Counted from the stretch's first letter, positions 34,024-45,470 are shown. The stretch: DNA of 64,000 nucleotides from Heracleum sosnowskyi (GCA_030848705.1 CM061244.1:108397111-108461110), one strand, 5' to 3'. Numbers and translations are program-made. The notes: generated by a model not told the origin, from the sequence alone.

Positions 34024-35194
34024 TGTAAAGCATAATGTAACAGAAGATGTAAAAGAGATAACTACAACTCAACAAAGGACAAGACAGACAATAATATTAA
34101 CAGAAGCACAGGAATCCAGAATCAAAGAAGAAAAGGTAAACTCAAAAAATCAAAATACGTTATGTATTCTTGAAGTCCGTAAACAGGTCACGGAAAGAAG
34201 TTCATGAAAATGTTCAAGCCTCAGTGACAGCAAAAGAAACAAGACTTTCAAGACGACAGAAGTATGTGAATGATTTAGGGTTCAGTACCACAGGATTCCA
34301 GTGATGAAGCAACCAGAACGACAAGGGACGTATCAGCAGCATTGAATTGAAGACATAAAAGAAGAATTGATCAAGTGTTATTCATCTGTGAACCAGACCA
34401 GTTGCACGAGGTGACGGCACTAAAAAGATCAAGTTGTTTTATTGTCTCAGAAGAAATTGATACTGTCTAAAACTGAAACACCTGGGAACTCAAAAGTATT
34501 TTCTAAAAGGTCAAGGACAAGGAAAAGAGTTCGATGGTTTTATTGTTTATAAAAACCATCGAATGTGACATAAAGAAAACAAAAAGAAAAGGATTCGATA
34601 GTTTTCTAAATTAGAAAACCATCGAATGAAAAGCATAAAGTAAATGAATACTTTAATAAAGTAAGTATTACATTCGATAGTTTTTATTTAAAAACTATCA
34701 AATTGAATAATTACTTTATTCATTCGATACTTTTCAAATTAGAAAGCAGGTGAAAAGTTTGTTTGTCTGACAGGTTGATGAGAATTGGACGGCCAAGATT
34801 GTTTTAACAATTAAGGTTCGATAGTTTTCTAAAAACTAAGACTACAATTACAACAGAGGAAGTGTGTCTTCTTCAGTCGAGGTTAGTTCATAGTAGCAAC
34901 TACTGAGAGAGAAGTTTGAGCCGGAGAAGATCATAGAAATTTATAGTGCTCAGAATTCTTTCATTGTATTGATTGTAAATAACCTAGAACTCATTGAAGC
35001 TAATCTACGGATTAGAAATTGTAGCACCCTTCGAGGTTTATATTTATAAAAAGATATATTCCCCGACTCTTGGTTTGGTTTGGTGTGTTTGATTTCGTTA
35101 TAGAACTGAATGAATTATCCGTGAACGAAATTGAATTATTTGTGAGTATCGTATTCAACCCCCCCCCCCTTCTACGATACTTCGGGACCTAACA
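34024..35194 (+). repeat. 3' LTR of the SIRE-like element
   Basis: 1,171 bp; differs from the 5' LTR at about seven single bases plus extra Cs in the C-run at 35159-35169. It carries the same three inverted repeats (about 34530-34702). Confidence 0.95.
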
Positions 35195-35199
35195 TACGT

Positions 35200-36813
35200 G
35201 ACATTCGACGTCGTGTGTTTGATTCCGGTGATGCGGAGTGTGGATTGGTCTTGCTTCGAGAATTAAAAGAAAATAATTTTGGGAATTTTTTCTATCGAGT
35301 GGATGTGGATGAAGATAATCGTGTTAGGGGTTTGGTGTGGGTTGATCATCGATCCATGAACGCCTACAAGAATTTCGGTGATGTGGTTACATTCGACTCA
35401 ACTTATCGGACGAATAGATATTGTATGCCTTTCATACCTATTACGGGGGTAAACCACCACTATCAAAATATTTTGTTTGGATTTGCACTCGTAAGGGATG
35501 AGAAAGAGACATCTTATAAATGGGTTTTGAAAACATGGTTGGAAGCCGTTGACAACAAAGCACCCATTACAATCATCACCGATCAAGACATTGCTTTGGG
35601 AAATGCTATTGCCGAGGTTCTTCCACAAACAAAGCATACATATTGTACATGGCATATAAGTAGTAAGTTCCCCGAGAAGTTATCTAGTTTGTACACCAAC
35701 TATCCGGAATTCAAAGGAGATTTTAATGCATGTGTGTACAAGTCGTTGACACCCACGGAATTCGAAGGTCGGTGGGAGGAATTGGTCCAAAAGTATGACC
35801 TTGAGAATCATATTTGGCTAAGTGAAATGTATCGTATTAAAAGTCAATGGATTGGTGCTTACACGAGAGAATACTTTACCGCCGGTATGACCACTACCTC
35901 AAGAAGCGAGTCCACAAATTCTTTTTTTGATGAATATGTGCAAGCATCTACCGGATTGAAAGAATTTATCGAGAACTCACAGAAGGCTTTGGAGACACAA
36001 TCTCTTTGGGAGGTTAAAAGCGACTTCGAGACGGAGGAAACGAGAAGAAGACTAATATTGAACTCGCCCTTGGAAATTCATGCCTCTAAGATTTACACGA
36101 AAGAAATGTTTAAGCATTTTCAAAAGGAGCTTTTAAAAAGCACATCGTACAAAGTGACCAAAGCCAAAGAAGGTGGAACTTATTTTTTTAAATTGTTCTT
36201 GGTTGAGAAGACTACGATTCCGGAGAATTTTAGAAGAAGTTATCGGTTGACGGTTTCCGTGGATGGAACGATTGAATGTATTTGTAAGAAATTTGAGCAT
36301 TCCGGGATGATTTGTAGACACATGATCCGTTACCTAGACAAGAAGGATAAAACTGAAATACCAACCAATTACATCATGCCTAGGTGGACAATGAATGGCA
36401 ACAAAATGGTTGGACCTCTACCTTATACCCCTCCTATTTTTGCCTATGTTGGTGCTTCACAAACGTCAAGGTATAGTGCATTGTGCAAATCTTTTCAAAG
36501 TTTGGGTGCTATTGGTAGTTGTTCCGCCCCACGGTTCAATTACGTGATGAACATGATTGAGAGAGAGAAGTGTAACGTGAAAAACACTTTTCCGGAAGAG
36601 GAACGTAATGAAAGAATGAATGAGTCGTTTAATCAAGATGACTACCAACATGATCCAATATTCGATCCTCCAATGTCACAAACTAAGGGACGAAAGAAAG
36701 CGGAAAGATATAAAAGTGGTATTGAAACTCCGACTTCAAAAGCCAAGCCACGAAAGTGCGGAAAATGTAATGAGGAAGGAGCAAAACATGATCGAAGAAA
36801 TTGTCCTAATTAA
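35200..36813 (+). pseudogene. FAR1-type Mutator transposase, part 3 (catalytic domain, SWIM, zinc knuckle)
   Basis: 537 codons plus stop, continuing the frame of part 2. It holds the MULE transposase domain with VVTFDSTYRTNRYCMPF (candidate catalytic D about 370) and ITIITDQDIALGNAI (second D about 432), followed by W-E positions in FEGRWEELVQKY. The SWIM zinc finger CICKKFEHSGMICRH lies at about 664-678, and a C-terminal knuckle CGKCNEEGAKHDRRNC near the end. FAR1-type transposases cut and move Mutator-like elements in the nucleus; domesticated relatives are the FHY3/FAR1 transcription factors. Parts 1-3 rejoin to 841 residues with no stop. The gene is therefore broken only by the two LTR insertions, and it was open until recently. 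The neighbouring PMD-Ulp1 gene and palindromes argue for a transposon gene, not a host regulator. Confidence 0.88.
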
Positions 36814-36991
36814 CTTTTCCAATTCATGTATTAATATTTGAATTTATTTTGAAATTTACTATGTGACATTCAAGTATTGATAATTATTTGGTAAAAAAAG
36901 TGATATTATTTGGTAAAAAAATTTATGTGTTCTAAAAATCGAAGTTGTAACAGAAACTTCAGTATTGATCCTCTGTTTTTATCACACTGGA

Positions 36992-37183
36992 GCAATGAAA
37001 CATTGCGGGGGTGCAATGAAACAATGCGGGGGTGCAATGAAACAATGCGGGGGTTCAATGAAACAATGTGGGGGTGCAATGAAACATTGCGGCAGTAAAA
37101 AGTTTGACAGTAGTGTTCCTCTGTTTTTCAAGATGCTACTGCCTAATTTCTAACGAAATTAACAACCAGCAATGTATCATTGC
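36992..37183. repeat. Palindrome cluster 3 (5 copies plus one degenerate)
   Basis: Copies at 36992, 37013, 37034, a degenerate one at 37055, 37076 (21 bp steps; cores AAA) and 37169 (TAT). Those at 37013 and 37034 read GCAATGAAACAATGC, one change from the palindrome. The cluster starts about 180 bp downstream of the transposase stop codon. Confidence 0.95.
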
Positions 37184-37194
37184 GGCATTCTCTA

Positions 37195-38055
37195 AAAAAA
37201 TTGATATTAAAATAACAAAACTGGTATTACTTCGAATTTTCCCTATTTTTTCTACGAATTCTTTAATAAATGTAATACTAATATTTTTGCAATTAGAAAA
37301 ATGCAAAATATTATTTTAACAATAATAAAAAAATTGATATTAAAATAACAAAACTGGTATTAAAATAAACTAGAAAAATAATATTTTGCATTTTTAAAAA
37401 ATGAAATACAATTTTTTTCATTTTATCCATTTTTTACTTCACTTCGAATTTTCCCTATTTTTTCTACGAATTCTTTAATAAATGTAATACTAATATTTTT
37501 GCAATTAGAAAAATGCAAAATATTATTTTAACAATAATAAAAAAATTGATATTAAAATAACAAAACTGGTATTAAAATAAACTAGAAAAATAATATTTTG
37601 CATTTTTAAAAAATGAAATACAATTTTTTTCATTTTATCCATTTTTTACTTCACTTCGAATTTTCCCTATTTTTTCTACGAATTCTTTAATAAATGTAAT
37701 ACTAATATTTTTGCAATTAGAAAAATGCAAAATATTATTTTAACAATAATAAAAAAATTGATATTAAAATAACAAAACTGGTATTAAAATAAACTAGAAA
37801 AATAATATTTTGCATTTTTAAAAAATGAAATACAATTTTTTTCATTTTATCCATTTTTTACTTCACTTCGAATTTTCCCTATTTTTTCTACGATTTCTTT
37901 AATAAATGTAATACTAATATTTTTGCAATTAAAAAAATGCACAATATTATTTTAACAATAATAAAAAAATTGATATTAAAATAACAAAACTGGTATTAAA
38001 ATAAACTAGAAAAATAATATTTTGCATTTTTAAAAAATGAAATAATAATATTTTA
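37195..38055. repeat. 212 bp tandem repeat, about four copies
   Basis: 'cttcgaattttccc' occurs at 37442, 37654 and 37866, an exact 212 bp period, with a partial fourth unit at the left side. Units are AT-rich and almost identical. A diverged version with a 213 bp period lies at 44270-44985 near the right end of the element. Confidence 0.95.
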
Positions 38056-38069
38056 ACAATATAACCCCC

Positions 38070-38138
38070 GCAATGAAACAATGCACCGACCGCAACCCCC
38101 CGCAATGAAACATTGCACACCCCGCAATGAAACATTGC
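38070..38138. repeat. Palindrome cluster 4 (3 copies)
   Basis: Copies at 38070 (one base off), 38102 and 38124, separated by C-rich spacers. The cluster lies between the convergent 3' ends of the transposase and PMD-Ulp1 genes. Confidence 0.95.
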
Positions 38139-38424
38139 GGAGGCCTTGTTGATTTTTTACACCCATGTCTGTTTGTCTAACTTTTCCTGTCTGATTAACT
38201 ACTACCTGCTGATTAACTACTGCCTGCTCAGGAAGAAAACATTATTCAAAACCAATAACCGAATAAAATAAACTAAAAACTTACACAACTCAAAATCAAA
38301 ACCAATAAACTAAATTACCACCGATAAAACTCACAAAATATGCTAAATATTACAGAAGGTCCATTAATTTACAACATCTAAAAATCCTATAATCAAAAAT
38401 GTTAACTATGATTACAAAACGAGA

Positions 38425-41400
38425 TTAAAGGCCCAGATTCTTTTGTCGAATCCCCCATTCAGGAATAAGTCGCGCTTCTCCATTCCGAAGCTCATTTGCA
38501 ATGCGATACCTGCACGACATGGAAGTTAGTAGGTCGATCAAAAATAGTTTTTCAAATAGTAAATCAACATAATAGTAGTCTAGTTATTTAAAGGGTGTTA
38601 AAACGATACCCGAAGGTTATGACATCTTTATCGGGAGTCCAATATGCCGTTTTCAACGATATTCCATTGCAAATGGCATCCATATATTTGCAAACAAACA
38701 CCCCACAATCGACACCACCATCTTGTTTGGGTCGTTCCACAACTTCCTTAATTCTCATATACCTTTGTGGAAATTGTTTGTCGTCTAACTTGTGAAGCAT
38801 AAATGGGAGAAATTTTTCCTAGAAGTTATTCAAATAATTGGTAACCAAACCACCACATATTCAGATATTAAAAGACAAATGAATAAAAGAGGTTACCATG
38901 AGGTAATACTGAGTGGGGTAAATCAATTTCCCACTGTAATCGTCCTCGTTCCGGAGAGGATCAATCAACAACACTTTCGCCTTCTTGATATCCGCGACAA
39001 AAAGTATCCAATGGTTACAATGGCACGCGGGGAAGAATGCAAAGTCACAATCCTGTAGATTTGGTCCAATAAACTGTTTCTGATAGGTTTCAATGAAATT
39101 GTCCCTATCATTCTTTGCCGCTCCGGTCAGCTCACTTGGTGGAATCTGCATTAAACAAGACTTTGGTCAGCTCACTAAAAAACAAATGCAACTAAAAATG
39201 CGACAATTAAATGCAATAATTAGTACTAAAATGCAAGAATCAGACATGTAATTATATACCTTCAAATCATAACAAAATCGTGCGGCAATTACCATCCACC
39301 AACTAAAAGCAAAGAAAAACCTTTTCGCCGTAGGCTTAAGCACTGCGTGAAACTGATACTGTTTGTCCGTCTTAATATGATTCGGACACCAAAGTTTGTT
39401 CTCTCTAATTTTCAATAGCTCCACATAAGCGTTCACAATAGAATCCTCCAACGAGTTCCCGGGTTTTAAGGTCAACAATTTTTCCTTTGTTAGGGACATG
39501 GTCACACATTTTTGACTATGTGTCTGCCAAAGGAACTCATCATCATTAGTCCACCAATGACGAAATAGCCATTGAATTTTTCGATTTTTAAGTGGCCTCG
39601 TCAAATCACCCTTTCGACTAGGACCACCCCGATCCCTTTCATCCTTCATCTTATCCACCTTTGTGTCGATCTACAAAAACACGGGACAAGAATCACCAAC
39701 ATATATAAACAAATAGGTGTACATGAAAGATAAATAAGTAGATAAACAAATATTTGTACATGAAAGAAAGGATGGTAAAGGATTCATACATCAAACTTAT
39801 CCTTCAAAATGGTAGGTAAGGAGGCACTATCAAATCCAAAAGACACAAATGGACGTATTCGCTCCGTTGAAGGAGTTTCTTCATAAGTAGAAGCCTGTAA
39901 TTATATTAGAGATACACAAACTCAATACACTTAATAATAAATAATGATACATTGAAGCGTTACAAAGAACTGATTACAAGTCAATACCTTTAGTGGAATG
40001 GGTGTAAATGCAAAAGAATGGGAGGATGCAAAAGAATGGGAGGTAGGGGGGACGTGTGGACTGGTATCTATCAAAGGTGAAGTAGTCTCATCCTACAATC
40101 AAGTGTCAATACACAAATTAGACACTTGTTTAATACACAAAATTCAAACATTGCAAGTGACGATAAATACTTATTAAATATTATTACCTCGCGTGGACGC
40201 TTATGGGAGACATGGAGTGGAGTGTCCTGTAGTGGATCAGGTGCACTAGTCTCAACCTATCAATTACATTACAACAATCATGCATATGTTCAATACCAAG
40301 ACATTAAAATGATAGAAGAAAATATTATTACCTCGCGTGGACGCTTATGGGAGACATGGAGTGGAGTGTCATGTAGTGGATCAGGAGCACTAGTGTCAAC
40401 CTGTCAATTACATTACAACAATCATGCATATGTTCATCATCAAGACATTAAATAGATAGAAGAAAAGATTACTACCTCAAGTGGATGCGTAGGAGAGATA
40501 TGGAGTGGAGTATCCTGTGGTGCATCAGGAGCACTAGTGTCAACCTGTCAATTACATTACAAAAATCATGACTATGTTCAATACCAAGACATTAAATAGA
40601 TAGAAGAAAAGATTACTACCTCAAGTGGATGCGTAGGAGAGATATGGAGTGGAGTATCCTGTGGTGCATCAGGAGCACTAGTGTCAACCTGTCAATTACA
40701 TTACAAAAATCATGACTATGTTCAATACCAAGACATTAAATAGATAGAAGAAAAGATTACTACCTCAAGTGGATGCGTAGGAGAGATATGGAGTGGAGTA
40801 TCCTGTGGTGCATCAGGAGCACTAGTGTCAACCTGTCAATTACATTACAACAATCATGCATATGTTCATCACCAAGACATTAAATAGATAGAAGAAAAGA
40901 TTACTACCTCAAGTGGATGCGTAGGAGAGATATGGAGTGGAGTATCCTGTGGTGCATCAGGAGCACTAGTGTCAACCTGTCAATTACATTACAAAAATCA
41001 TGACTATGTTCAATACCAAGACATTAAATAGATAGAAGAAAAGATTACTACCTCAAGTGGACTTTTCTGAGTAACAGGGGCAGATGGATCAATGTTAATC
41101 TCACGTGCATGGGACTCTACAACAGGAGCCCCTATATCCTCATCTCCAAAAGAAGAGGGTCTATCTACATCCTCCTTTCCAAAAAAAGAGGGTCGACTAA
41201 AATCATTACCCCTCCACTCTGTGTTGACTCGATCATAGTGATATAGAAACTCAGGAACTTCGTTATAGAACCACTTAGCAGGTTTATGCAAGTGGACCAG
41301 ATGTATCAACCTCATAGCACTCTCCAACTGCAAATATCATTAATGCTATTATTAGGACTAAAAATTCTATTATTAGGACTAAAATGTAATTAATATTCCT

Positions 41401-42504
41401 AAAATGCTATTATTAAGACTAATATGCAATTAATCAACAACTGTATTAAGAACATACCGCATCAACGGCGGCCTGCTGTGGGAACCAATCTCGCGACTGA
41501 ATCTTATTGTCAATATGAACCACACAAGGAGAAATCCTGAGCTTACTTACACGCCTATACCACTGCAGGTACTCCTCAATAGATACATAATCACCCTCCA
41601 CGGTGATGGGACTACCGGACTCCACATAACTAGCCCACTCATCCAAAATGCTCCTATAAGTAACCATGTGTGCATCTCGCTGAAACTGAGTGGGCCTCTA
41701 TGTCCGCACAAAACTATGGTCAATCGGTTCCGCTGGTATATGCTGTAACATACCGAACTATCTGAGAACCCTATCCGGCATCTGGTACTCAATAAACTCA
41801 AAACACACCATCGGTATACGCCCAAGAGCCATATGACGGGCCATATACATGTCAGCATCCTCATGAGCATCCATCCTCTCGTAAAATCTGTTAAAGTATT
41901 GCACATAAGATTAAAATGCAATTGCTGTATAGCACATATGCCCTGCTATACACCACAGGATCCTGAGCAAGTAAATCTGGACGCTTGGATCTTACACTTC
42001 TCTTTGCATATCTACCCCGCAATTTCCACAGTTTTACCCCGCCGCTTTTGGTTGAATACATTTCATCGCGTTTTTTTTCAGATAAGCGCAGATCCTCCCA
42101 GTTCTTCCTCTAGTAGCAATTCGGATTATCAAGCTCAATATGGGTTAAAGCACGCCCACTGATCGGCAAACCCATAATCATGTACACATCCTCAAGTGTA
42201 ATCGTCATCTCACCAAAAGGGAAGTGAAACGAGTTAGTCTCCGGTCTCCACCGCTCCACCAATGCTTTAATCAGGGCAATGTCATTCTGAGGTACTGAGC
42301 GGGGGTTAACAAACACCCCAAAACCCCAAGTACGCAAAAGGGAACGCTGGTCTGCCCGTAACTCCCAATCACTCTGCTTCGTAGTCTGCTGCCTCACATC
42401 CAACTTCTTCCTCTCACCTCCCTCCCAAATCAAAGTGCTAATATGATCGTCCTGCTCAACCAGGAGCGATCGATCAAGAGGATCACATTGCATATCCATA
42501 ATAT
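38425..42504 (-). CDS. Plant mobile domain protein fused to Ulp1-type cysteine protease (multi-exon, two in-frame stops)
   Basis: Exons read from motifs and GT/AG borders (plus coordinates): 42504 to about 42110 (ATG 42499), 41458-41887, 41052-41327, six 69 bp exons (40188-40976), 39988-40092, 39790-39894, 39260-39670, 38897-39145, 38610-38818, 38425-38510. The N-terminal part is a plant mobile domain (ALVERWRPETNSFHFPFGE, ITLEDVYMIMGLPISG, later MVCFEFIEYQMPDRVLRQFG). The C-terminal part is a C48 peptidase: NHWILFVADIKKAKVLLIDPL carries His and Asp, QDGGVDCGVFVCKYMDA carries the Gln and catalytic Cys. Ulp1 enzymes cut SUMO or similar tags. The last exon ends in IPEWGIRQKNLGL. TAG codons near 42118 and 41699 interrupt the mobile domain, so the copy may be inactive or have unseen introns. 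Such fusions are known in Mutator-like elements. Confidence 0.82.
40188..41051 (-). repeat. Six tandem copies of a 69 bp exon with its intron (144 bp unit)
   Basis: Exons at 40188-40256, 40332-40400, 40476-40544, 40620-40688, 40764-40832 and 40908-40976, spaced exactly 144 bp. On the minus strand each is preceded by '...ttgacag' (or ttgatag) and followed by gtagta or gtaata, and encodes 23 residues of the type VDTSAPDAPQDTPLHISPTH(PLE). The length is divisible by three, so any number of units keeps the frame. The longer exon 41052-41327 ends in a related SAPVTQKSPLE, the likely ancestor of the unit. Confidence 0.92.
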
Positions 42505-43960
42505 CTGCAATGATTCGAAATATAAAGAAAAATTAGTCACATATCAAACTAATAATAAACTAGTCACATATCAAATATCAGAGAGAGCAGAACATAGATC
42601 AGCAATAAAAGCAAAACAACATATAATTGAACTACTGCAGAAATGATACATTGCACCCCCCACAATGATACATTGCACCCCCCACAATGAAACATTGCAC
42701 CCCCCACAATGAAACATTGCACCCCCTAAATTAGTCGAGAATATCAATTTTATACAGGGAGTATTTATTACTCTATTTTAAGAAACTTCATTCTGGTTCC
42801 TATCCAATACGCAGAACATTAATGTCTCAGGCAAACTTATCACATCAATAAGAAGATCTTAGGACAAAGTAAATAGAGTCATCTTACTATAAAGTGCTAC
42901 AAGATAATCGTGACAAACAATGGTGGAGCCAAAGAAAATTTTGGTAAACAAATTAAGTTTAAAAATTATTAAAGAAAATTAGTTTTTTAAGGAGAATTTT
43001 ATCTTGTTTTAAATTAAACAACAATAATATTTTCAAATTATACTAGAGTTTACATATATTACAAAACACACCAAAGTTGTGGAAAATTTCCACTAAATTC
43101 ACAGGTCGGACATCCTCAAAATAAATAGTCTAATTGTACTTTGACGGCCTTCAGATTCCTATTGCAAATGTATAGTCTTTCCTCATCAATTCTTTTTTAT
43201 CTTCTATCTCTTGCTCTAAATCTGAAATCAATACACTATCTTTTTTGTGATCTATCTTCATTCTCTCTTGCCATTTCACCTTATTTTTGAACTTTTTGCC
43301 AGAATTTGTTGCTCACATATATGAAGGCAAAAGCAAAACGCCACCGTCATCGAGTATAGTGATTTCAGGCCATAATTGACAAATCATTTATTCGTTAAAA
43401 TTTTCGGTAGATAATATGTATTGCTAAAGGACATAAAGATTTGTACATGGGTTCCTATCAGTTACTAGTTCAAACAGAAGCTGCAACAAACATCACTACT
43501 ATTTTCATTTCAAATTTGGCCTGATATGAATTACGTCTACATAATTTGGTTTTCTTTGTGTTGAATCAGTACGTCGACAAGGCAACCAAGCATATCTACT
43601 ATTTTCATTTCAAATTTGGCCTGATATGAATGACCAAATATAATCATAATACTAAACTGTTCAGATACAAATCGAGTTCCAAAATATCAAACACATTTAA
43701 ACACAAGCATTCCCAAAATTGTTTGCAGACAGTATAACATTGAGTATAACATTTAAACCAAAGATTCAACACAATTATCTCAAAATAGCCCAAAAACTCA
43801 AAAAAAATCACAAAAAAACGAACATTGCAGTTATATAACACAAGATTCAAACATGATTTGAAGATAAAAACAGAAATCCATGTCTATAAGTGCGTGTATG
43901 TATAAGTGCGAGGGTCTGTAAGTTTGTGTATATAGAGAGGAGTGAACGAATACCTAGAGA
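42505..43960 (-). promoter_or_regulatory. Possible 5' leader intron and upstream region of the PMD-Ulp1 gene
   Basis: On the minus strand a splice-acceptor-like 'cattgcag' ends five bases before the ATG at 42499, and a donor-like 'tctctctctag/gtattc' sits near 43950, so the leader may contain a roughly 1.4 kb intron. The interior includes palindrome cluster 5 and two copies of 'atctactattttcatttcaa' (43497 region and 43597). No coding frame is seen. Confidence 0.35.
42640..42720. repeat. Palindrome cluster 5 (4 copies, one degenerate)
   Basis: Copies at about 42640, 42662, 42684 and 42706 with an exact 22 bp step and CACCCCCC spacers. The first base of each is A (ACAATG...CATTGC), so one arm has lost a pair. 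The cluster lies about 140 bp upstream of the PMD-Ulp1 ATG. Confidence 0.93.
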
Positions 43961-44180
43961 GAGAGATGTGTAATTAAGGTCGAATTTGAGAAGAATCAGG
44001 GGTTGTCACCAAAATCGCCCGATTGGAAGAACAAGTGTATAAGGATTTAAGAGCAAAGTAATTAAAATCAGGAAGAACAAGTGTATTGGAAGAGCAAAGT
44101 AATTGAAATTAGGGATTTAAAAGTCTTATGCGGCAATAAAATTAGGGATTTAAGGGTATATCAGTAATTATATATCACCC

Positions 44181-44256
44181 GCATTGAGATATTGCGGGAT
44201 TGTTGCTACCGCAATGATATAATGCGGCATCCAGGAGCCCAGCAATGTATCATTGC
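44181..44256. repeat. Palindrome cluster 6 (3 copies)
   Basis: Degenerate copies at 44181 and 44211 and a perfect one at 44242 (core TAT). The phrase 'gcggcatccaggagccc' before the last copy recurs before the copy at 45456. Confidence 0.9.
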
Positions 44257-44269
44257 AGTAGCAATTAAT

Positions 44270-44985
44270 ATTTTTGCTAGAAATATGAAAAATAATAATT
44301 TAAGAATAAAAAAAACTGATATTAAAATAATAATAAACAATTAAAATTATTTCGGTTGTTATGGTATTTTGCATTTTTAAAAAATGAAATAATATTTTTA
44401 TCATTTTCTCCTATTTTTACTTCACTTCGAATTTTTCCTTTTTTTTCTACGATTTCTTTAATAAATGTAATACTAATATTTTTGCAATTAGAAAAATGAA
44501 AAATAATATTTTAAGAATAATAAAAAAAACTGATATTAAAATAATAAAAATAATTAAAATTATTTCGGTTGTCATGGTATTTTTCCTTTTTGAAAAATGA
44601 AATAATATTTTTATCATTTTCTCCTTTTTTTACTTCACTTCGAATTTTTCCTCGTTTTTCTACGATTTCTTTAATAAATTTAATACTAATATTTTTGCAA
44701 TTAAAAAAATGAAAAAAAATATTTTAAGAATAATAAAAAAGCTGATATTAAAATAATAAAAAAAATTAAAATTATTTCGGTTGTCATGGTATTTTTCATT
44801 TTTGAAAAATGAAATAATATTTTTATCATTTTCTCCTTTTTTTTACTTCACTTCGAATTTTACCTATTTCTTCTATGATTTCTTTAATAAATTTAATACT
44901 AATATTTTTGCAATTAAAAAAATTAAAAATAATATTTTAAGAATAATAAAAAAACAGATATTAAAATATTAAAATAATAATAATG
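44270..44985. repeat. 213 bp tandem repeat, about three copies
   Basis: 'cttcgaattttt' or a near match occurs at 44425, 44638 and 44851 (213 bp steps). Units are clearly related to the 212 bp units at 37195-38055 but differ by a 'tttcggttgt(t/c)atggta' insert and other changes. Confidence 0.93.
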
Positions 44986-45150
44986 GTATTTCTGCATTTA
45001 GATTTAAACAAAAAAGAAAAAAACAAACTAGTAGAGGTGTGCACCTCTACCTGAATCCTCAAAAAAACAAACTAGTAGAGGTGTGCGCCTCTACCTGAAT
45101 CCTCCTTGCAATACTTTTTAAACAATTTTTCGCGATTTTATTCCGTATTA

Positions 45151-45236
45151 ATTAGTGGTGTAGTGGATTGGCTGCACGTCACTCTGATGAAACACCCAGG
45201 TTTGAACTTCAGCAGCTTCATGCAAACATTATTAGT
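45151..45236 (+). other. tRNA-like relic near the right end of the giant element
   Basis: GTGGTGTAGTGGATTGG is followed by CAGGTTTGAACTTC, resembling tRNA A and B boxes. It mirrors 20533-20606 on the opposite strand, as expected if both belong to the inverted ends. No complete tRNA fold. Confidence 0.35.
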
Positions 45237-45270
45237 TTTTTTGTATCCTGCAAAGCTTCTTTTCTGCCCC

Positions 45271-45470
45271 GCTATGAAATATTGCACCCCCTGCAATGAG
45301 ACATTGCACCCCCCGCAATGAAACATTGCACCCCCTAGTCATGTGTGTATTTCGAAGTAGTTTTTGGGCTAATTCTAAGGGCAAAAAGGTAAATTAGTTA
45401 CCCGCAATGTATCATTGCAGCCCCGCAATGTATCATTGCGGCATCCAGGAGCCCCGCAATGTTTCATTGC
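45271..45470. repeat. Palindrome cluster 7 (6 copies)
   Basis: Copies at 45271 (degenerate), 45293, 45315 (22 bp step), 45404, 45425 (21 bp step) and 45456. Cores are AAA, AGA, TAT and TTT. The last copy is followed by GGCAGCTATTGATCCCAACC, close to the sequence after the copy at 21788. Confidence 0.95.

Larger units (their letters stand above)
25196..35194 (+). mobile_element. SIRE-like Copia retrotransposon, 10.0 kb, decayed interior
   Basis: LTRs 25196-26363 and 34024-35194, flanked by TACGT at 25191-25195 and 35195-35199. Primer-binding site TTGGTATCAGAGC follows the 5' LTR (26366 on), and the polypurine tract 'aatagggggagat' precedes the 3' LTR. Length (9,999 bp), LTR length (about 1.17 kb) and an extra coding-like block between pol and the 3' LTR fit the SIRE/Maximus group of Copia. 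The pol region is recognisable in order (protease, integrase, reverse transcriptase, RNase H) but full of stops, while the LTRs differ at only about eight sites. It therefore inserted recently and was probably mobilised in trans. Confidence 0.93.
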
